Numbered from the stretch's first letter, positions 18,102-26,703 are shown. The stretch is DNA of 64,000 bases from UBA2256 sp964531105 (GCA_964531105.1 CAZHFN010000006.1:12700-76699), one strand, 5' to 3'. The notes: generated from the sequence alone by a model not told the origin. Made by a program: numbers and translations.

Positions 18102-18619
18102 TCTGGACCTTTTTCAAGATCGGAATAGTCTCCTTCGGCGGAGGCTGGTCCATCGTCGGCATAATCCGCAACGAAGTAGTGCCCCGTTGGATCAGTGAAC
18201 AGGGATTCCTCTCCCTCATCGCCGTAGCCCAGTCCACCCCTGGCCCAATAGCGCTCAACGCTGCCACGATGATAGGCTGGGAATATGGAGGCTTTTTTAC
18301 TGCAATGGCCGCCACTCTTTCAGTAGTCGTCTTTCCGGTTTTAGCCATACTGACGGCCACATATTTATCGCGTTTTTTGAAGTTGCGCGCTTCAGCGCTC
18401 AACGAATCATTGAAAACCGGCAGCATCGCCATGATGCTCATGGCGCTCTGGGCCTTAAAACCCGTCTCGGGCGATCCTGTGCTTATAGTGATGGCATTAG
18501 GAGCATTCGCGTTAGCCGCTTTTACTAAAATAAACGCGCTGTGGGCTATACTAGGCTCAGGAGCGCTCAACGCGATAGCAGGTCCGGCGCTACGCGCTTT
18601 ACTTGGATCGGGCGGTTAA
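18083..18619 (+). CDS. chromate transporter, half-length subunit 2
   Basis: 178-residue second half of the CHR pair, with KIGIVSFGGGWSIVGII and AQSTPGPIALNAATMIG corresponding to the same motifs as in the first half. The gene overlaps its partner by 19 bases and starts after a GAGGG. It is the last gene of the operon that began with the GH13-like protein. Its 3' end overlaps the convergent nucleotidyltransferase gene by 21 bases; no terminator hairpin was seen there. Confidence 0.9.
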   Translation: MQILEIIWTFFKIGIVSFGGGWSIVGIIRNEVVPRWISEQGFLSLIAVAQSTPGPIALNAATMIGWEYGGFFTAMAATLSVVVFPVLAILTATYLSRFLKLRASALNESLKTGSIAMMLMALWALKPVSGDPVLIVMALGAFALAAFTKINALWAILGSGALNAIAGPALRALLGSGG

Positions 18620-19678
18620 TCCGTCCCACTCAATCCTGACAGCCTTTACCGCTTTTTCAAAATTGTTGATTTCATCAAAACTCTTGGCAGGAGTCAACTC
18701 TTCTGGCCTGGCTGCGGCAAGAATTCTGGCCTGTCCGCGCTGGGCCATAAACTCTTCCACATTGTCCAAGGCGAATTCCCGCTGGGCGGGATCATTGCCC
18801 GGTATCGCATAGCCTGAGTCTTCTTTCCAGTATAAAGCCCGCATTTCTTCCATTGCGGCGGCCAATAGATCTGTGCGGTACACCCGGATACCCACATTCG
18901 TATACCCGATATTAGACGTGTTCCCGGAAAAAAAGCTTGATTCGCCGGCTGCGCTTTGCCCCTTCAGCTTGGCATGCCCTAAAGACCGCGGAATTCCCTG
19001 GGCATCCAAATAAATTGGATAGGCAGGATTTTGCACTGGCGCAGCGGGTAGTAAAAGGCCAAGCTCCAGACCCTGGGTCTCAAGAGCCTCCATGCAGCGA
19101 AGCCCCAGCAAGGCCGTAAACGGCGAATTGGCATCGCCGGCAAAATTGACAATCACATATTTATATTTACGCCAAAACCCCACAGCCTGATATACCGCAT
19201 CTCCATGGCCCAAGGGCTTGCCCAAAGGTCCCAAGCTCTGGCCCTGAAACCTGACTTTGTTTTGTGGAATACCTAGAGGTGAGAGAATTTGCTGCCGTAT
19301 TTCATCTTCCCAGCCTCGGATGACAATGCAGAGATTCCCCAGCCGCTTGAATGCGTCGATCGCATAGGCCGCCATGGGAATGCGCCCCCCTACATCCCCA
19401 ATATAATTGCGGACAGGAAAAAGGCCTCGAGGCCAATCCAGGGAATACTCCCGGGCAAGGCCCATGGTTTCCGAATCCAGGGTAAGGGCTTTACCTTGCT
19501 TAGCTTCTTCCAGCGTTCTTTTCCAGCGAGTTCCAGCCCCAGCCAGAAGGCTAAGGCAACAGGTTCCCCTCCTAAGCGAATCCCCCACCGAAAGTCCGAG
19601 CTCCGCGGCTAAATGCTCCCGCAAACCCAAGGCCACAGCGTGTTCGCCGCTGGTGAGGGAAAGAAAATCAACAGCCAT
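18599..19678 (-). CDS. NDP-sugar pyrophosphorylase-like nucleotidyltransferase
   Basis: 359-residue protein with a GT-A nucleotidyltransferase fold. The N-terminal signature is LLAGAGTRWKR, close to the LAGGxGTR of sugar-1-phosphate nucleotidyltransferases. Further motifs are IGDVGGRIPMAAYAI, LGHGDAVYQA and the metal-binding NFAGDANSPF. The C-terminal part (EFALDNVEEFMAQRG) is unassigned. Sugar and nucleotide are unknown. The start at 19678 is preferred over an upstream in-frame codon because it gives the expected fold start and an 11-base overlap with the DUF2156 gene, with which it forms an operon. Confidence 0.75.
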   Translation of the reverse strand: MAVDFLSLTSGEHAVALGLREHLAAELGLSVGDSLRRGTCCLSLLAGAGTRWKRTLEEAKQGKALTLDSETMGLAREYSLDWPRGLFPVRNYIGDVGGRIPMAAYAIDAFKRLGNLCIVIRGWEDEIRQQILSPLGIPQNKVRFQGQSLGPLGKPLGHGDAVYQAVGFWRKYKYVIVNFAGDANSPFTALLGLRCMEALETQGLELGLLLPAAPVQNPAYPIYLDAQGIPRSLGHAKLKGQSAAGESSFFSGNTSNIGYTNVGIRVYRTDLLAAAMEEMRALYWKEDSGYAIPGNDPAQREFALDNVEEFMAQRGQARILAAARPEELTPAKSFDEINNFEKAVKAVRIEWDGLTARSK

Positions 19679-20630
19679 GCACCGTTCCCGGGCCACAGTC
19701 CGCCGGCGCATCGATAGATGCGAGGACAGGCGCCATGCTTTCGGCCTTGGCATGAACCACCCTGTATTTTTTAACGAATCCCGAAGGCCGGTAGGTCATC
19801 TTAGCTTGACGCAAACCCTCGTTGCCCAGGTCCTGTTCCCTGTTGATCAATTTAAAGTACCCGGGTAGGGATTGGGCAAAGGCCTGATTCATGAACTGGT
19901 AAATACCTTTGAACCTATCGCAGGCCTTTTCGAAATGGATCGCGAACATCGATCCCTTGGACAAGGGCTCTCCAAGACACCAGCCCACCGGTTCTTCCTC
20001 GATGTAATAGACAGCGCCCCTCATTCCCAGATCCCTGAAGAGTTCCAAGCCTTCCACCGCTGACTTGTAGTCTCCGTCATAGCCCTTGGCAGCCCTCCAT
20101 TCCTCTAGCACCGCCACTGCATCCTTTATCCTATGTTCGGTAAGCGGCCGCTGGATGCACTCAAAGGAGTTTATAAATCCATTTACCAGATTGCGCTTCT
20201 TGTGATATTCCCTGCCGCTCAACTCGGCCAGATCGTGACGAAGGTAGAGATAATCGAAGTTGTCCCTATCCTCCAGCACCGAAAAGCCCCGGGCTTCCAA
20301 ATCAATTCGATAAAGCAGCGCCTGGCTTTCCGACATATTTTTCATATAATCATGGCTTGCCATGAGTTGGTCAAATATTTCCTTGTGTGGAAAACAACAG
20401 GGCAGATAGAAAAACCGTTTGCCCTCCTTTTTCCCGGAAACGATAAGGCCGGCATCGGCTATTCTGGATACTTCGTACTCATAGATATGCCTGAAAAGGT
20501 AGAGGTTTGCGAAGGTAAACTCCGAAATGCCATCCTTTATCAAGTTCAAGGCCGGATACATATCGGGTTTCATGGATAGAGAAATGGGGGCGAATTCGGG
20601 ATAGAGAGGTATTGGGAATTTTGTGCTCAT
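19668..20630 (-). CDS. DUF2156 family protein (LPG-synthetase C-terminal-like)
   Basis: 320-residue GNAT-fold protein of the DUF2156 family, related to the C-terminal domain of phosphatidylglycerol lysyltransferases. Family features are LPCCFPH, YLYLRHDLAELSGREYHKKRN, the EEEPVGWCLGE strand, FEKACDRFKGIYQFMNQ and the LINREQDLGNEGLRQAK motif before PSGFVKKY. The acceptor is unknown; there is no membrane domain, so the protein is soluble. The start at 20630 is chosen because it lies 8 bases after a good -10 and matches the family N-terminus; the frame is open for 27 more codons. It overlaps the nucleotidyltransferase gene by 11 bases. Confidence 0.85.
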   Translation of the reverse strand: MSTKFPIPLYPEFAPISLSMKPDMYPALNLIKDGISEFTFANLYLFRHIYEYEVSRIADAGLIVSGKKEGKRFFYLPCCFPHKEIFDQLMASHDYMKNMSESQALLYRIDLEARGFSVLEDRDNFDYLYLRHDLAELSGREYHKKRNLVNGFINSFECIQRPLTEHRIKDAVAVLEEWRAAKGYDGDYKSAVEGLELFRDLGMRGAVYYIEEEPVGWCLGEPLSKGSMFAIHFEKACDRFKGIYQFMNQAFAQSLPGYFKLINREQDLGNEGLRQAKMTYRPSGFVKKYRVVHAKAESMAPVLASIDAPADCGPGTVHGC

Positions 20631-20638
20631 ATACAAGG

Positions 20639-20668
20639 ATGATATGCCCGAAAAAGCTTTTCCGGCAA
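20639..20668 (-). promoter_or_regulatory. promoter of the DUF2156 operon, predicted leaderless
   Basis: Minus-strand TTGCCG (20663-20668), an 18-base spacer and TATCAT (20639-20644) end 8 bases before the ATG. No Shine-Dalgarno is present. Confidence 0.5.
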
Positions 20669-20685
20669 GTAACGCTAGCCCTCGG

Positions 20686-20714
20686 TTGCGCCGAATGCCG
20701 TTTATTGGCATACT
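20686..20714 (+). promoter_or_regulatory. pepT promoter, predicted leaderless
   Basis: TTGCGC (20686-20691), a 17-base spacer and CATACT (20709-20714) end 9 bases before the pepT ATG. It is divergent from, and 18 bases away from, the DUF2156 promoter. Confidence 0.5.
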
Positions 20715-20723
20715 TCATTCACT

Positions 20724-21980
20724 ATGAGCAAGTTTAATCCTTTGTTATCCAAGCCCTACGTACCCGCCATGACCGAAAGATTCCTTCGCTATACGCGCAT
20801 GGATACCCAAAGCGACAGACATATCGAAGAAATCCCCTCCACTAAAACACAATGGAACCTGGCTCGATTATTAATGGACGAACTGAAAGCCCTGGGTATC
20901 CAAGACCTGAGTCTGGATGAGCATTGTTATATCATCGCGAGAATTCCAGCCACCAAGGGGCTCGAACACAAGCCTGTCGTAGGTCTCATGGCTCACATGG
21001 ATACAGCCAGCGACGTACCCGGCTCTGATGTACGCCCCAAACTTATCGAACACTACAACGGTAAGCCCATCGAACTTTCGTCCGGAGAATTCCTCAAGCC
21101 TAGCGATTATCCCGACCTGGCCGATCATGAGGGCGATTCTCTGGTAGTCACCGATGGCAAAACCCTCCTAGGCGCCGATGATAAGGCTGGCTTGGCTGAA
21201 ATCATGACCACCATCGAATGGGTACTCACCCATCCCGAAGCCAAACACGGCCCAATTGAAATCTACTTTACCCCCGACGAGGAAACCGGCAAGGGCATGA
21301 ATCTCTTTCCACTGGCCAAGGTCAAAGCCAGCGCCTGTTATACCTTCGATGGAGGCAAGGCTGCGGAAATCGAAGCTGAATGCTTTACCGCCTATCAGGT
21401 GCGGGCCGAATTCACGGGAAAGGTCATCCATATCGGCGCGGCAAGAGGCAAGCTCGCCAACGCAACCGCCATGGCCTGTCACTTTGTTTCCATGCTGCCA
21501 CGATCGGAAAGCCCCGAGTCTACCGACAATTGGTACGGTTATTTCTGCCCCATAGAAATTCAGGGCTCCATGGAAAAAGCCACCGTTGAGATTTTCCTTC
21601 GGGATTTCACAACTAAAGGCATGGAACGGCGTATCGAGGCGGTTAAAACCTTTGCCTCCGCCGTGGAAGCCCAGTTTCCCCTGGGCAGAGTAAACCTGGA
21701 AATCAAAAAACAGTACCTCAATATGAAGGAAAAACTGGATCAGAATCCCGCTGTTCTAGAAAAACTAGCCCACGCGATTCGCATGGCGGGAGCCGAGCCT
21801 GTCAGCAAGCCCATACGAGGAGGCACCGACGGATCCAGGCTCACGGAAATGGGCATACCCACTCCTAATGTGTTCACCGGAGGCTACAACTACCACTCCA
21901 AACACGAATGGGCATCGGTGGCAGAAATGTCCCTGGCAGTACAGAGCGCCATCCATTTGCTAGCCCTCTGGGCTGAATAG
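20724..21980 (+). CDS. pepT: tripeptide aminopeptidase (peptidase T)
   Basis: 418-residue cytoplasmic M20B zinc peptidase that removes N-terminal residues from tripeptides. The metal and catalytic motifs are visible: GLMAHMDTASD, LGADDKAGLAEIM, FTPDEETGKG, the FDGG turn, and near the C-terminus RGGTDGSRLTEMG and NYHSKHEW. Length is normal for PepT. No Shine-Dalgarno lies before the ATG, which is 9 bases downstream of a -10 hexamer. Its role in final peptide breakdown fits the two peptide importers further along the window. Confidence 0.97.
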   Translation: MSKFNPLLSKPYVPAMTERFLRYTRMDTQSDRHIEEIPSTKTQWNLARLLMDELKALGIQDLSLDEHCYIIARIPATKGLEHKPVVGLMAHMDTASDVPGSDVRPKLIEHYNGKPIELSSGEFLKPSDYPDLADHEGDSLVVTDGKTLLGADDKAGLAEIMTTIEWVLTHPEAKHGPIEIYFTPDEETGKGMNLFPLAKVKASACYTFDGGKAAEIEAECFTAYQVRAEFTGKVIHIGAARGKLANATAMACHFVSMLPRSESPESTDNWYGYFCPIEIQGSMEKATVEIFLRDFTTKGMERRIEAVKTFASAVEAQFPLGRVNLEIKKQYLNMKEKLDQNPAVLEKLAHAIRMAGAEPVSKPIRGGTDGSRLTEMGIPTPNVFTGGYNYHSKHEWASVAEMSLAVQSAIHLLALWAE

Positions 21981-22122
21981 GAGCGTTCGAGGGATTTTTC
22001 TTTACAGACTGACAAACCTCTTGTATAGTTGTATGACAATCCTGCGAATTCGGGCAGCAGAAAAAACACTTCGACGAAGCTTGCTTTGTTGCCCTCGGTG
22101 AACATACTTGTTGTAAGGATCT

Positions 22123-22656
22123 ATGATGCAAGAGCATATCGATACCCAGGAATTCGAAAAGACCGCCAGCCGGACTGGAGTCTTCAAGGCTGTCGAAATA
22201 GATCTGCTGCACGAAACACTACTCTCCTGGAAGCTCTCGCCAGGCGATCCTTACAAGGTTCTGGAGCTCCGGGACGGTAAAACCCTCGTTGCCTATGCCA
22301 TCATCAGCCGAATCAGCGGAAGACAGTCCACCTTTGATATCCGCTACCTCGTCGTCGACAGGGACTACCGTTCCACAGAAGGCGGACGGCATCTTTTACA
22401 GCTTTTAGATGAAGAGCTGTTGAGAGAAAATTCCTATGCAGTCATAAGGCTGGAAAGCTCCGGTCTCAAACTGGACAACATCGGCACCGAAACCCTCAAG
22501 GAAGGCGGCTACAAGATCATCGGCCATATCGAGGGCTACTATGGTCCCGGCAACGACTATTACTACCTCATCAAAACAACCTACAGAAATCCTCCCAAAT
22601 TTACAAAACCCGAGTCCCCAGTTCCCGACGAGGAACCCTCAACGCTTGATTCTTAG
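22123..22656 (+). CDS. GNAT-family acetyltransferase
   Basis: 177-residue protein with the general shape of a GNAT N-acetyltransferase: a strand ending RYLVVDRDYRS, followed by the acetyl-CoA loop TEGGRHLLQLL, and later ETLKEGGYKIIGHIEGYYG and YYLIKT. The acetyl-CoA loop is RSTEGGRHL rather than the classical Q/RxxGxG/A, so it matches only loosely. The C-terminal 25 residues are proline- and acid-rich. Substrate unknown. AAGGA precedes tandem ATG codons at 22123 and 22126; either could be used. Confidence 0.75.
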   Translation: MMQEHIDTQEFEKTASRTGVFKAVEIDLLHETLLSWKLSPGDPYKVLELRDGKTLVAYAIISRISGRQSTFDIRYLVVDRDYRSTEGGRHLLQLLDEELLRENSYAVIRLESSGLKLDNIGTETLKEGGYKIIGHIEGYYGPGNDYYYLIKTTYRNPPKFTKPESPVPDEEPSTLDS

Positions 22657-22688
22657 CGCCCCGACCTGCTATAGTCCTTCCGAAACGA

Positions 22689-22761
22689 GCCGAGATAGCT
22701 CACCAGGCAGAGCGGCGCACTCGTAATGCGCAGGTACCGGGTTCGATTCCCGGTCTCGGCT
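22689..22761 (+). tRNA. tRNA-Thr (anticodon CGT)
   Basis: Full cloverleaf by eye: acceptor GCCGAGA pairs with TCTCGGC, D-stem GCTC/GAGC, anticodon stem GCGCA/TGCGC around the loop CTCGTAA, T-stem CCGGG/CCCGG around TTCGATT. The anticodon CGT reads ACG. The CCA end is not encoded. It lies alone between the GNAT gene and a small membrane protein gene. Confidence 0.95.
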
Positions 22762-22816
22762 TTAGTTTTCATTCGACACGATAACCGGATTTTCAGGATA
22801 GACAGGCATAATCCCT

Positions 22817-23176
22817 ATGTATAAATCTGCCATCGCGATAAGCGTTTTCGGAGTATTACTCCTCATCTGGATGAGTTTAGGCATTGGTATAATCGGGGAG
22901 GATGAAAATCCGAAAAATATTGTCTACGCAGGAGTAGTGGCGATAGGAATCATCGGGACTATCCTGAGCCGAAGGAAGCCCGTTGGCATGGCTCTTACCC
23001 TCTTTACCATGGCCATCGCCCAGGCGGTCATAGCGATCATAGCCATTCTGCTCAAAGCCGGCATGCCTTGGAGCCCGCCAGCCGAGCTTCTCGGACTCAA
23101 CGGCATCTTCATTGTCCTATTCACCGCCGCCGGGCTTCTCTTCCACCGCGCTCGCCGTAATGCGCACAAGGCATAA
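22817..23176 (+). CDS. small membrane protein, unknown function
   Basis: 119 residues with four likely membrane segments (about residues 5-25, 37-50, 56-80 and 90-110) joined by short loops, and a basic tail (HRARRNAHKA). I recognise no family. It stands alone after tRNA-Thr with no clear Shine-Dalgarno, and a CATAAT hexamer lies 4 bases before the ATG, too close to be a convincing -10 for a leaderless message. Coding is supported by the uninterrupted alternation of hydrophobic segments. Confidence 0.7.
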   Translation: MYKSAIAISVFGVLLLIWMSLGIGIIGEDENPKNIVYAGVVAIGIIGTILSRRKPVGMALTLFTMAIAQAVIAIIAILLKAGMPWSPPAELLGLNGIFIVLFTAAGLLFHRARRNAHKA

Positions 23177-23240
23177 CAGACTGCACCAGGTAAGGAATAC
23201 CCAACACGATACCAGGATGGCCAGGATCTACAGGATATTT

Positions 23241-24062
23241 TTAGGTCAGTAAAAAGCCCTTCAGCCTTTCTATCGACTCTGGTGCCGATCCCTCGTAGTG
23301 GTTGTTCACGTCGACATGGACCTCTCGTCCCGATGCTGCCAGTTCCGACACCATCGCGGCAATGTTCGGAAGCTGGGGCTTCAGATCGATGATCCTGTCC
23401 CAGCGCCCGCCCGAGGCCTCCTCGATAGCTTTTCTGTCGCCCCCGAGAAGGCGAACGACAATCCTGTCGCCTAAAAGCCCAGAATGACGCGCGTAGAGCT
23501 CCGTAATTGGCGGCATGTAGAGTTTTTCAGAAAAGACATGGGATACCTTCGCTTCCGCCAGAAATGAAAACCACCGTGCATCCAGATACGGCCCATTGCG
23601 CGGCTCCAGTGCGATGGGGATATCCCTGGGAACCTGGTCGAGAAAGCTCAGCAGCTTTTCGATAAAAAACTGCTGACCGGCCATCTTCTGACGGTTCAGA
23701 TACTCAAACTCGAGGATTATCGCCCCAATTTGAGCCTTTATTGGCTCTAGGCGCTCCAGAAAGTGAGTGAAAAGCTCCGCCGACAGAAAAGCCGGATTCG
23801 GCTCCATGCCTCCCCGCTTATGGGTGAGCGTGATGTCCTGTGGCGCTTTGATTACGAAGGTAAATTCCGGATCGACAGCAGCCGCGTACTCCTCCACTTC
23901 CCTTATAGTTGGAATCTTGTAGAACCATGAATCCACCTCCACCATCCTGTAGCGCTTGGCGTACTGAGCCAGATAATCGACTGACCTCAGTTCAGGCTGG
24001 TCGTACACTAACCCGACCCATGAGTCGTAATTCCATGAACAGGTGCCAATGTGGAGCGGCAT
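23241..24062 (-). CDS. DUF72 (YecE-like) family protein
   Basis: 273-residue TIM-barrel-like protein of the DUF72 family. Typical motifs are the N-terminal HIGTCSWNYDSWVG, the EVDSWFYKIPT strand, FTFVIKAPQDITLTHKR, ALEPRNGPYLDARW and the late DVNNHYEGSAPESIERL. Biochemical function of the family is not established. The gene is divergent from the HD-domain gene with only 47 bases between the two ATG codons, and its own ATG lies 8 bases after a perfect TATAAT. Confidence 0.93.
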   Translation of the reverse strand: MPLHIGTCSWNYDSWVGLVYDQPELRSVDYLAQYAKRYRMVEVDSWFYKIPTIREVEEYAAAVDPEFTFVIKAPQDITLTHKRGGMEPNPAFLSAELFTHFLERLEPIKAQIGAIILEFEYLNRQKMAGQQFFIEKLLSFLDQVPRDIPIALEPRNGPYLDARWFSFLAEAKVSHVFSEKLYMPPITELYARHSGLLGDRIVVRLLGGDRKAIEEASGGRWDRIIDLKPQLPNIAAMVSELAASGREVHVDVNNHYEGSAPESIERLKGFLLT

Positions 24063-24070
24063 ATATACTT

Positions 24071-24103
24071 ATTATAGCGAACATTGAATGACCATGGTAT
24101 CAT
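24071..24103. promoter_or_regulatory. two divergent -10 elements (DUF72 and HD genes)
   Basis: Minus strand: a perfect TATAAT at 24071-24076, 8 bases from the DUF72 ATG. Plus strand: TATCAT at 24098-24103, 6 bases from the HD-gene ATG at 24110. Neither has a strong -35. Both genes lack a Shine-Dalgarno, so both messages are probably leaderless, from a 47-base divergent region. Confidence 0.45.
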
Positions 24104-24109
24104 GACTCT

Positions 24110-24724
24110 ATGTTGGCTGATTCAACTTCGTGGCAGCTCCCCCGCAATTTCCATATCCAACTACACTGGTTCGACCATTCCAGCAGTATCCACGGCAAAG
24201 GACATACTCTGCGGGTAATGATTTTAGCAGAAAGACTTTATGCAAAGACTGTTGAGGAAGGTTTGCCGGTTACGCCAAACCTCTATCGCAACCTCATGAC
24301 AGCCGCCCTCATCCACGACCTCGCGCGGAAACACGATAGCCTATGCCACGAGCATGGATTGTGGGCTAGAAACACCAAACGTTTGATCGCTGAAGAGCAT
24401 TTTCTGGGGTTTGCGCTTCCAGATGATGACTGGCACGCGATAGGTGAGGCGGTACAAGCGCACTCCATGCGGGATCCAGATATACCCTACCCCCAGGGTT
24501 CTCTTAGCGCTCTGCTGAAGGATGCCGACGGCCTCGATCGTGTGCGGCTAGCCTATCCTCCCGACACAAGGTATTTCCGCCATCCTTTCACCGCAGGCCT
24601 TCTCGATTTGGCCTGGCAATTACTGCTGCGGGATGAAGATGATCTGGAACGTGAATTATTCAGCCAAGAGTGCAACAACCTCCATACTAATTTTTCATGT
24701 ATGCACTCCGTACTTGGTCTCTAG
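24110..24724 (+). CDS. HD-domain metal-dependent phosphohydrolase
   Basis: 204-residue protein with an HD domain: HGKGHTLRVMILA, the HD dyad in ALIHDLARKHD, the following histidines in QAHSMRDPD, and the last aspartate in LLKDADGLDRVR. Such proteins hydrolyse phosphate esters of nucleotides or related compounds; the substrate is unknown. The D-G-L-D-R motif resembles small uncharacterised HD proteins more than RelA/SpoT or dGTPases. It is monocistronic between a divergent neighbour and an AT-rich promoter region. Confidence 0.88.
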   Translation: MLADSTSWQLPRNFHIQLHWFDHSSSIHGKGHTLRVMILAERLYAKTVEEGLPVTPNLYRNLMTAALIHDLARKHDSLCHEHGLWARNTKRLIAEEHFLGFALPDDDWHAIGEAVQAHSMRDPDIPYPQGSLSALLKDADGLDRVRLAYPPDTRYFRHPFTAGLLDLAWQLLLRDEDDLERELFSQECNNLHTNFSCMHSVLGL

Positions 24725-24777
24725 TATCTTTTGTTAATAAAGAAATTTATAGATATTATATTATATATATTTTATTA

Positions 24778-24806
24778 TTGACATTTTTCGAAAGTCGACC
24801 GATACT
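24778..24806 (+). promoter_or_regulatory. strong promoter of the nitroreductase-like gene with AT-rich upstream region
   Basis: A perfect TTGACA (24778-24783), a 17-base spacer and GATACT (24801-24806). The preceding 50 bases (24728-24777) are almost pure A and T, like an UP element. The leader then carries GAGGAG before the ATG. Confidence 0.7.
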
Positions 24807-24834
24807 GATTTATCAATCACATTGAGGAGCAACC

Positions 24835-25620
24835 ATGAAAAGGTTCGTAAAGTTCTTGATTCTCGCTACTTTGGCTGTCGCCGTTGTCGGTTCCGGCTGG
24901 GCTCAGACAACACGCTCGCTCAGGCTCAAGCAGTGGTTCGCCGACAATGAACACATCTGGAGAACGGTCAACAACGGTTCCTGGTCGAACAATCCCAAAG
25001 ATGCGCCGACCGATGCCGAACTGACGGAGATTCTCGAGATCGCCTGCAAGGCGCAGAATGCAGTGAACTGGAATGAGTATTTCTTTATCGCGGTCCGTGA
25101 TCCCGCCGAACAAGCTGCAATCCTTGGCACACGCTGGGGCGCCGGCTGCAGTTCAGAGGGCACGGTGACGATACTCGTACTCGCCGACCAGGTCGCTGCT
25201 CAGGCCGATCATAAGGCCAAGTACGAAGGCTACTACATGCAGACCGTATTTTCCTATTACGATGCGGGCATGGCGAGCGCCTTCCTCTCCATGGCAGCCT
25301 ATGATCTCGGCTACAGAACCCACTTCTTTGGCACTATGGACGGCTCAAGTGTCGGCCCCAATCCAGGAACCTATGCCTATGGCACTCCCAAATACGACAT
25401 CAGCCGCTTTGTAAAGGGCAGGAACTACATGCGCGGATGGGGATTCCCCGAGAAGCAGGTCAACTACGAAGTCGAAGGGAACTGCATCCTTATCGGATCG
25501 ATCGTCGTTGGAAAGCCCAAGGCTGACATCGATGCTCTCTCCGCCGTCACCAAGCACGGTCGCCCGAACAACTTCGCCATTTGGAAACCGGATGCTAATA
25601 CTCCCCCTTTGAAGAAGTAG
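24835..25620 (+). CDS. exported nitroreductase-like flavoprotein
   Basis: 261 residues. A classical signal peptide ends at GWA-QT (about residue 23), so the protein is periplasmic or surface-exposed. The mature part resembles the nitroreductase/FMN oxidoreductase fold: the helix-strand pattern up to TDAELTEILEIACKAQNAVNWNEYFFIAV, the family motif DAGMASAFLSMAAYDLGYRTHFFG and a final ILIGSIVVGKPKAD strand. FMN-dependent reduction of an unknown acceptor is inferred. Nitroreductases are usually cytosolic, so an exported one is notable. GAGGAG precedes the ATG, the promoter is strong, and a terminator follows, so it is monocistronic. Confidence 0.8.
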   Translation: MKRFVKFLILATLAVAVVGSGWAQTTRSLRLKQWFADNEHIWRTVNNGSWSNNPKDAPTDAELTEILEIACKAQNAVNWNEYFFIAVRDPAEQAAILGTRWGAGCSSEGTVTILVLADQVAAQADHKAKYEGYYMQTVFSYYDAGMASAFLSMAAYDLGYRTHFFGTMDGSSVGPNPGTYAYGTPKYDISRFVKGRNYMRGWGFPEKQVNYEVEGNCILIGSIVVGKPKADIDALSAVTKHGRPNNFAIWKPDANTPPLKK

Positions 25621-25656
25621 CTGGTTTAGCTCATCCAAAGTTTACTTTTTTGATTT

Positions 25657-25692
25657 GAGGGGTTAATCCAAAAGGTTAGCCCCTCAGTTTTT
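25657..25692 (+). terminator. Rho-independent terminator after the nitroreductase-like gene
   Basis: GAGGGG (25657-25662) pairs with CCCCTC (25680-25685), extended inward by imperfect TTAATCC/GGTTAG pairing around an AAAA loop, and is followed by TTTTT (25688-25692). It works for the plus strand; no T-run is on the other side. Confidence 0.8.
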
Positions 25693-25694
25693 AT

Positions 25695-26600
25695 CTACTC
25701 GCTCAAGACCCATCGGTTGCGGCCTGAGTTTTTAGCCTGGTAGAGGCAGGAGTCAGCCCGGGCTACTATGCTCTCCAGCGTATCGCCTTTGCGGAACTTG
25801 GTCGCTCCCAGCGAAATGGTTACACGCAGTAAGGATTTATCCTCCAGTTCCAGCCAGCTATGTTCCACCAGCAGGCGAAGTCGTTCGGCGATTTCGCCCA
25901 GGACTCCCGGTTTCACATTGGGACAGATGAGGATGAACTCCTCCCCACCCCAGCGGACAGCCGCGTCCAAGGGACGTACCGCTGATCCAAGAGTAGACGC
26001 TACCATTTTTAGCGCCCTGTCCCCTACGTTGTGCCCATGAGCATCATTTACCTTCTTGAAATGGTCGATGTCGGCCATTAAAAGACCAAAACCCTCGCTT
26101 CCCTTCTCGGCTTCCTCTATCCGGGTATTGGTGATGATCTGGAGGTAGCGCCTGTTGCCCAGTCCTGTGAGCGGATCGGTGAGTACCTCATGACGGAGTT
26201 TTTCCAGCTCTTTAAGCAGGGAAGAACGATCGCCCTGATCCGTGAACATTTCAATTGCGCCAATCGTAGCTCCGCTCTCATCAGTCAAGGGCGCCGCCCA
26301 CACGGTAATAGGCAGGCGATGCCCGTCTCTATGATGCATATACACTTGGGTCTGGCGCACTTGACCATCGCTTATTGTACCGACAAGGGGGCAGCCATGA
26401 AGGCAAAGCTCTTTGCCCTCGGCTGTTATGTGCCGCAGGATATTCTCTGAACAGCTGGATCCAACCACCTTCTCGCTGGAGTAGCCAGTGAGGAGTTCGG
26501 CAGCCTTGTTCCAAAAAAAGATTTTACGCCTTCGATCGACAAAGTAAACGCCACTGTCCAAGCTGGACATCAACTGGACCAAACTTTTATCATATACCAT
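25695..26600 (-). CDS. PAS-GGDEF diguanylate cyclase
   Basis: 301 residues. An N-terminal PAS domain (about 5-125; SGVYFVDRRRKIFFWNKAAELLTGYSSE) has cysteines at the positions CSENILRH and CLHGCPLVG. It is joined by a short helix to a GGDEF domain with DPLTGLGNRRYL, DIDHFKKVNDAHGHNVGD and an intact GGEEF (residues 218-222), so it should make c-di-GMP. An RxxD inhibitory site (R209-D212) lies five residues before GGEEF, which predicts product feedback. No membrane segment: cytoplasmic. It faces the exported flavoprotein gene divergently. The ATG has no Shine-Dalgarno and lies 7 bases after a TATACT. Confidence 0.95.
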   Translation of the reverse strand: MVYDKSLVQLMSSLDSGVYFVDRRRKIFFWNKAAELLTGYSSEKVVGSSCSENILRHITAEGKELCLHGCPLVGTISDGQVRQTQVYMHHRDGHRLPITVWAAPLTDESGATIGAIEMFTDQGDRSSLLKELEKLRHEVLTDPLTGLGNRRYLQIITNTRIEEAEKGSEGFGLLMADIDHFKKVNDAHGHNVGDRALKMVASTLGSAVRPLDAAVRWGGEEFILICPNVKPGVLGEIAERLRLLVEHSWLELEDKSLLRVTISLGATKFRKGDTLESIVARADSCLYQAKNSGRNRWVLSE

Positions 26601-26607
26601 TGTAATC

Positions 26608-26636
26608 AGTATAGGCGATTTGTTTGATATCTACAA
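26608..26636 (-). promoter_or_regulatory. diguanylate cyclase promoter, predicted leaderless
   Basis: Minus-strand TTGTAG (26631-26636), a 17-base spacer and TATACT (26608-26613), ending 7 bases before the ATG at 26600. Confidence 0.5.
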
Positions 26637-26703
26637 TGTTCATCATAAATAACGTTATGCGCTATTAAAATTAAGGTTTTTCGATATTTTTTTCTCTTTA
26701 GAA

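Noticed and set aside
22807..22812. CATAAT as leaderless promoter for the small membrane protein
   Set aside because: Only four bases separate it from the ATG, too near for a normal transcript start.
24801..24815. FNR/CRP box around TGATTTATCA before the nitroreductase-like gene
   Set aside because: Half-sites are two bases apart instead of four and the site sits on the -10; too short to claim.
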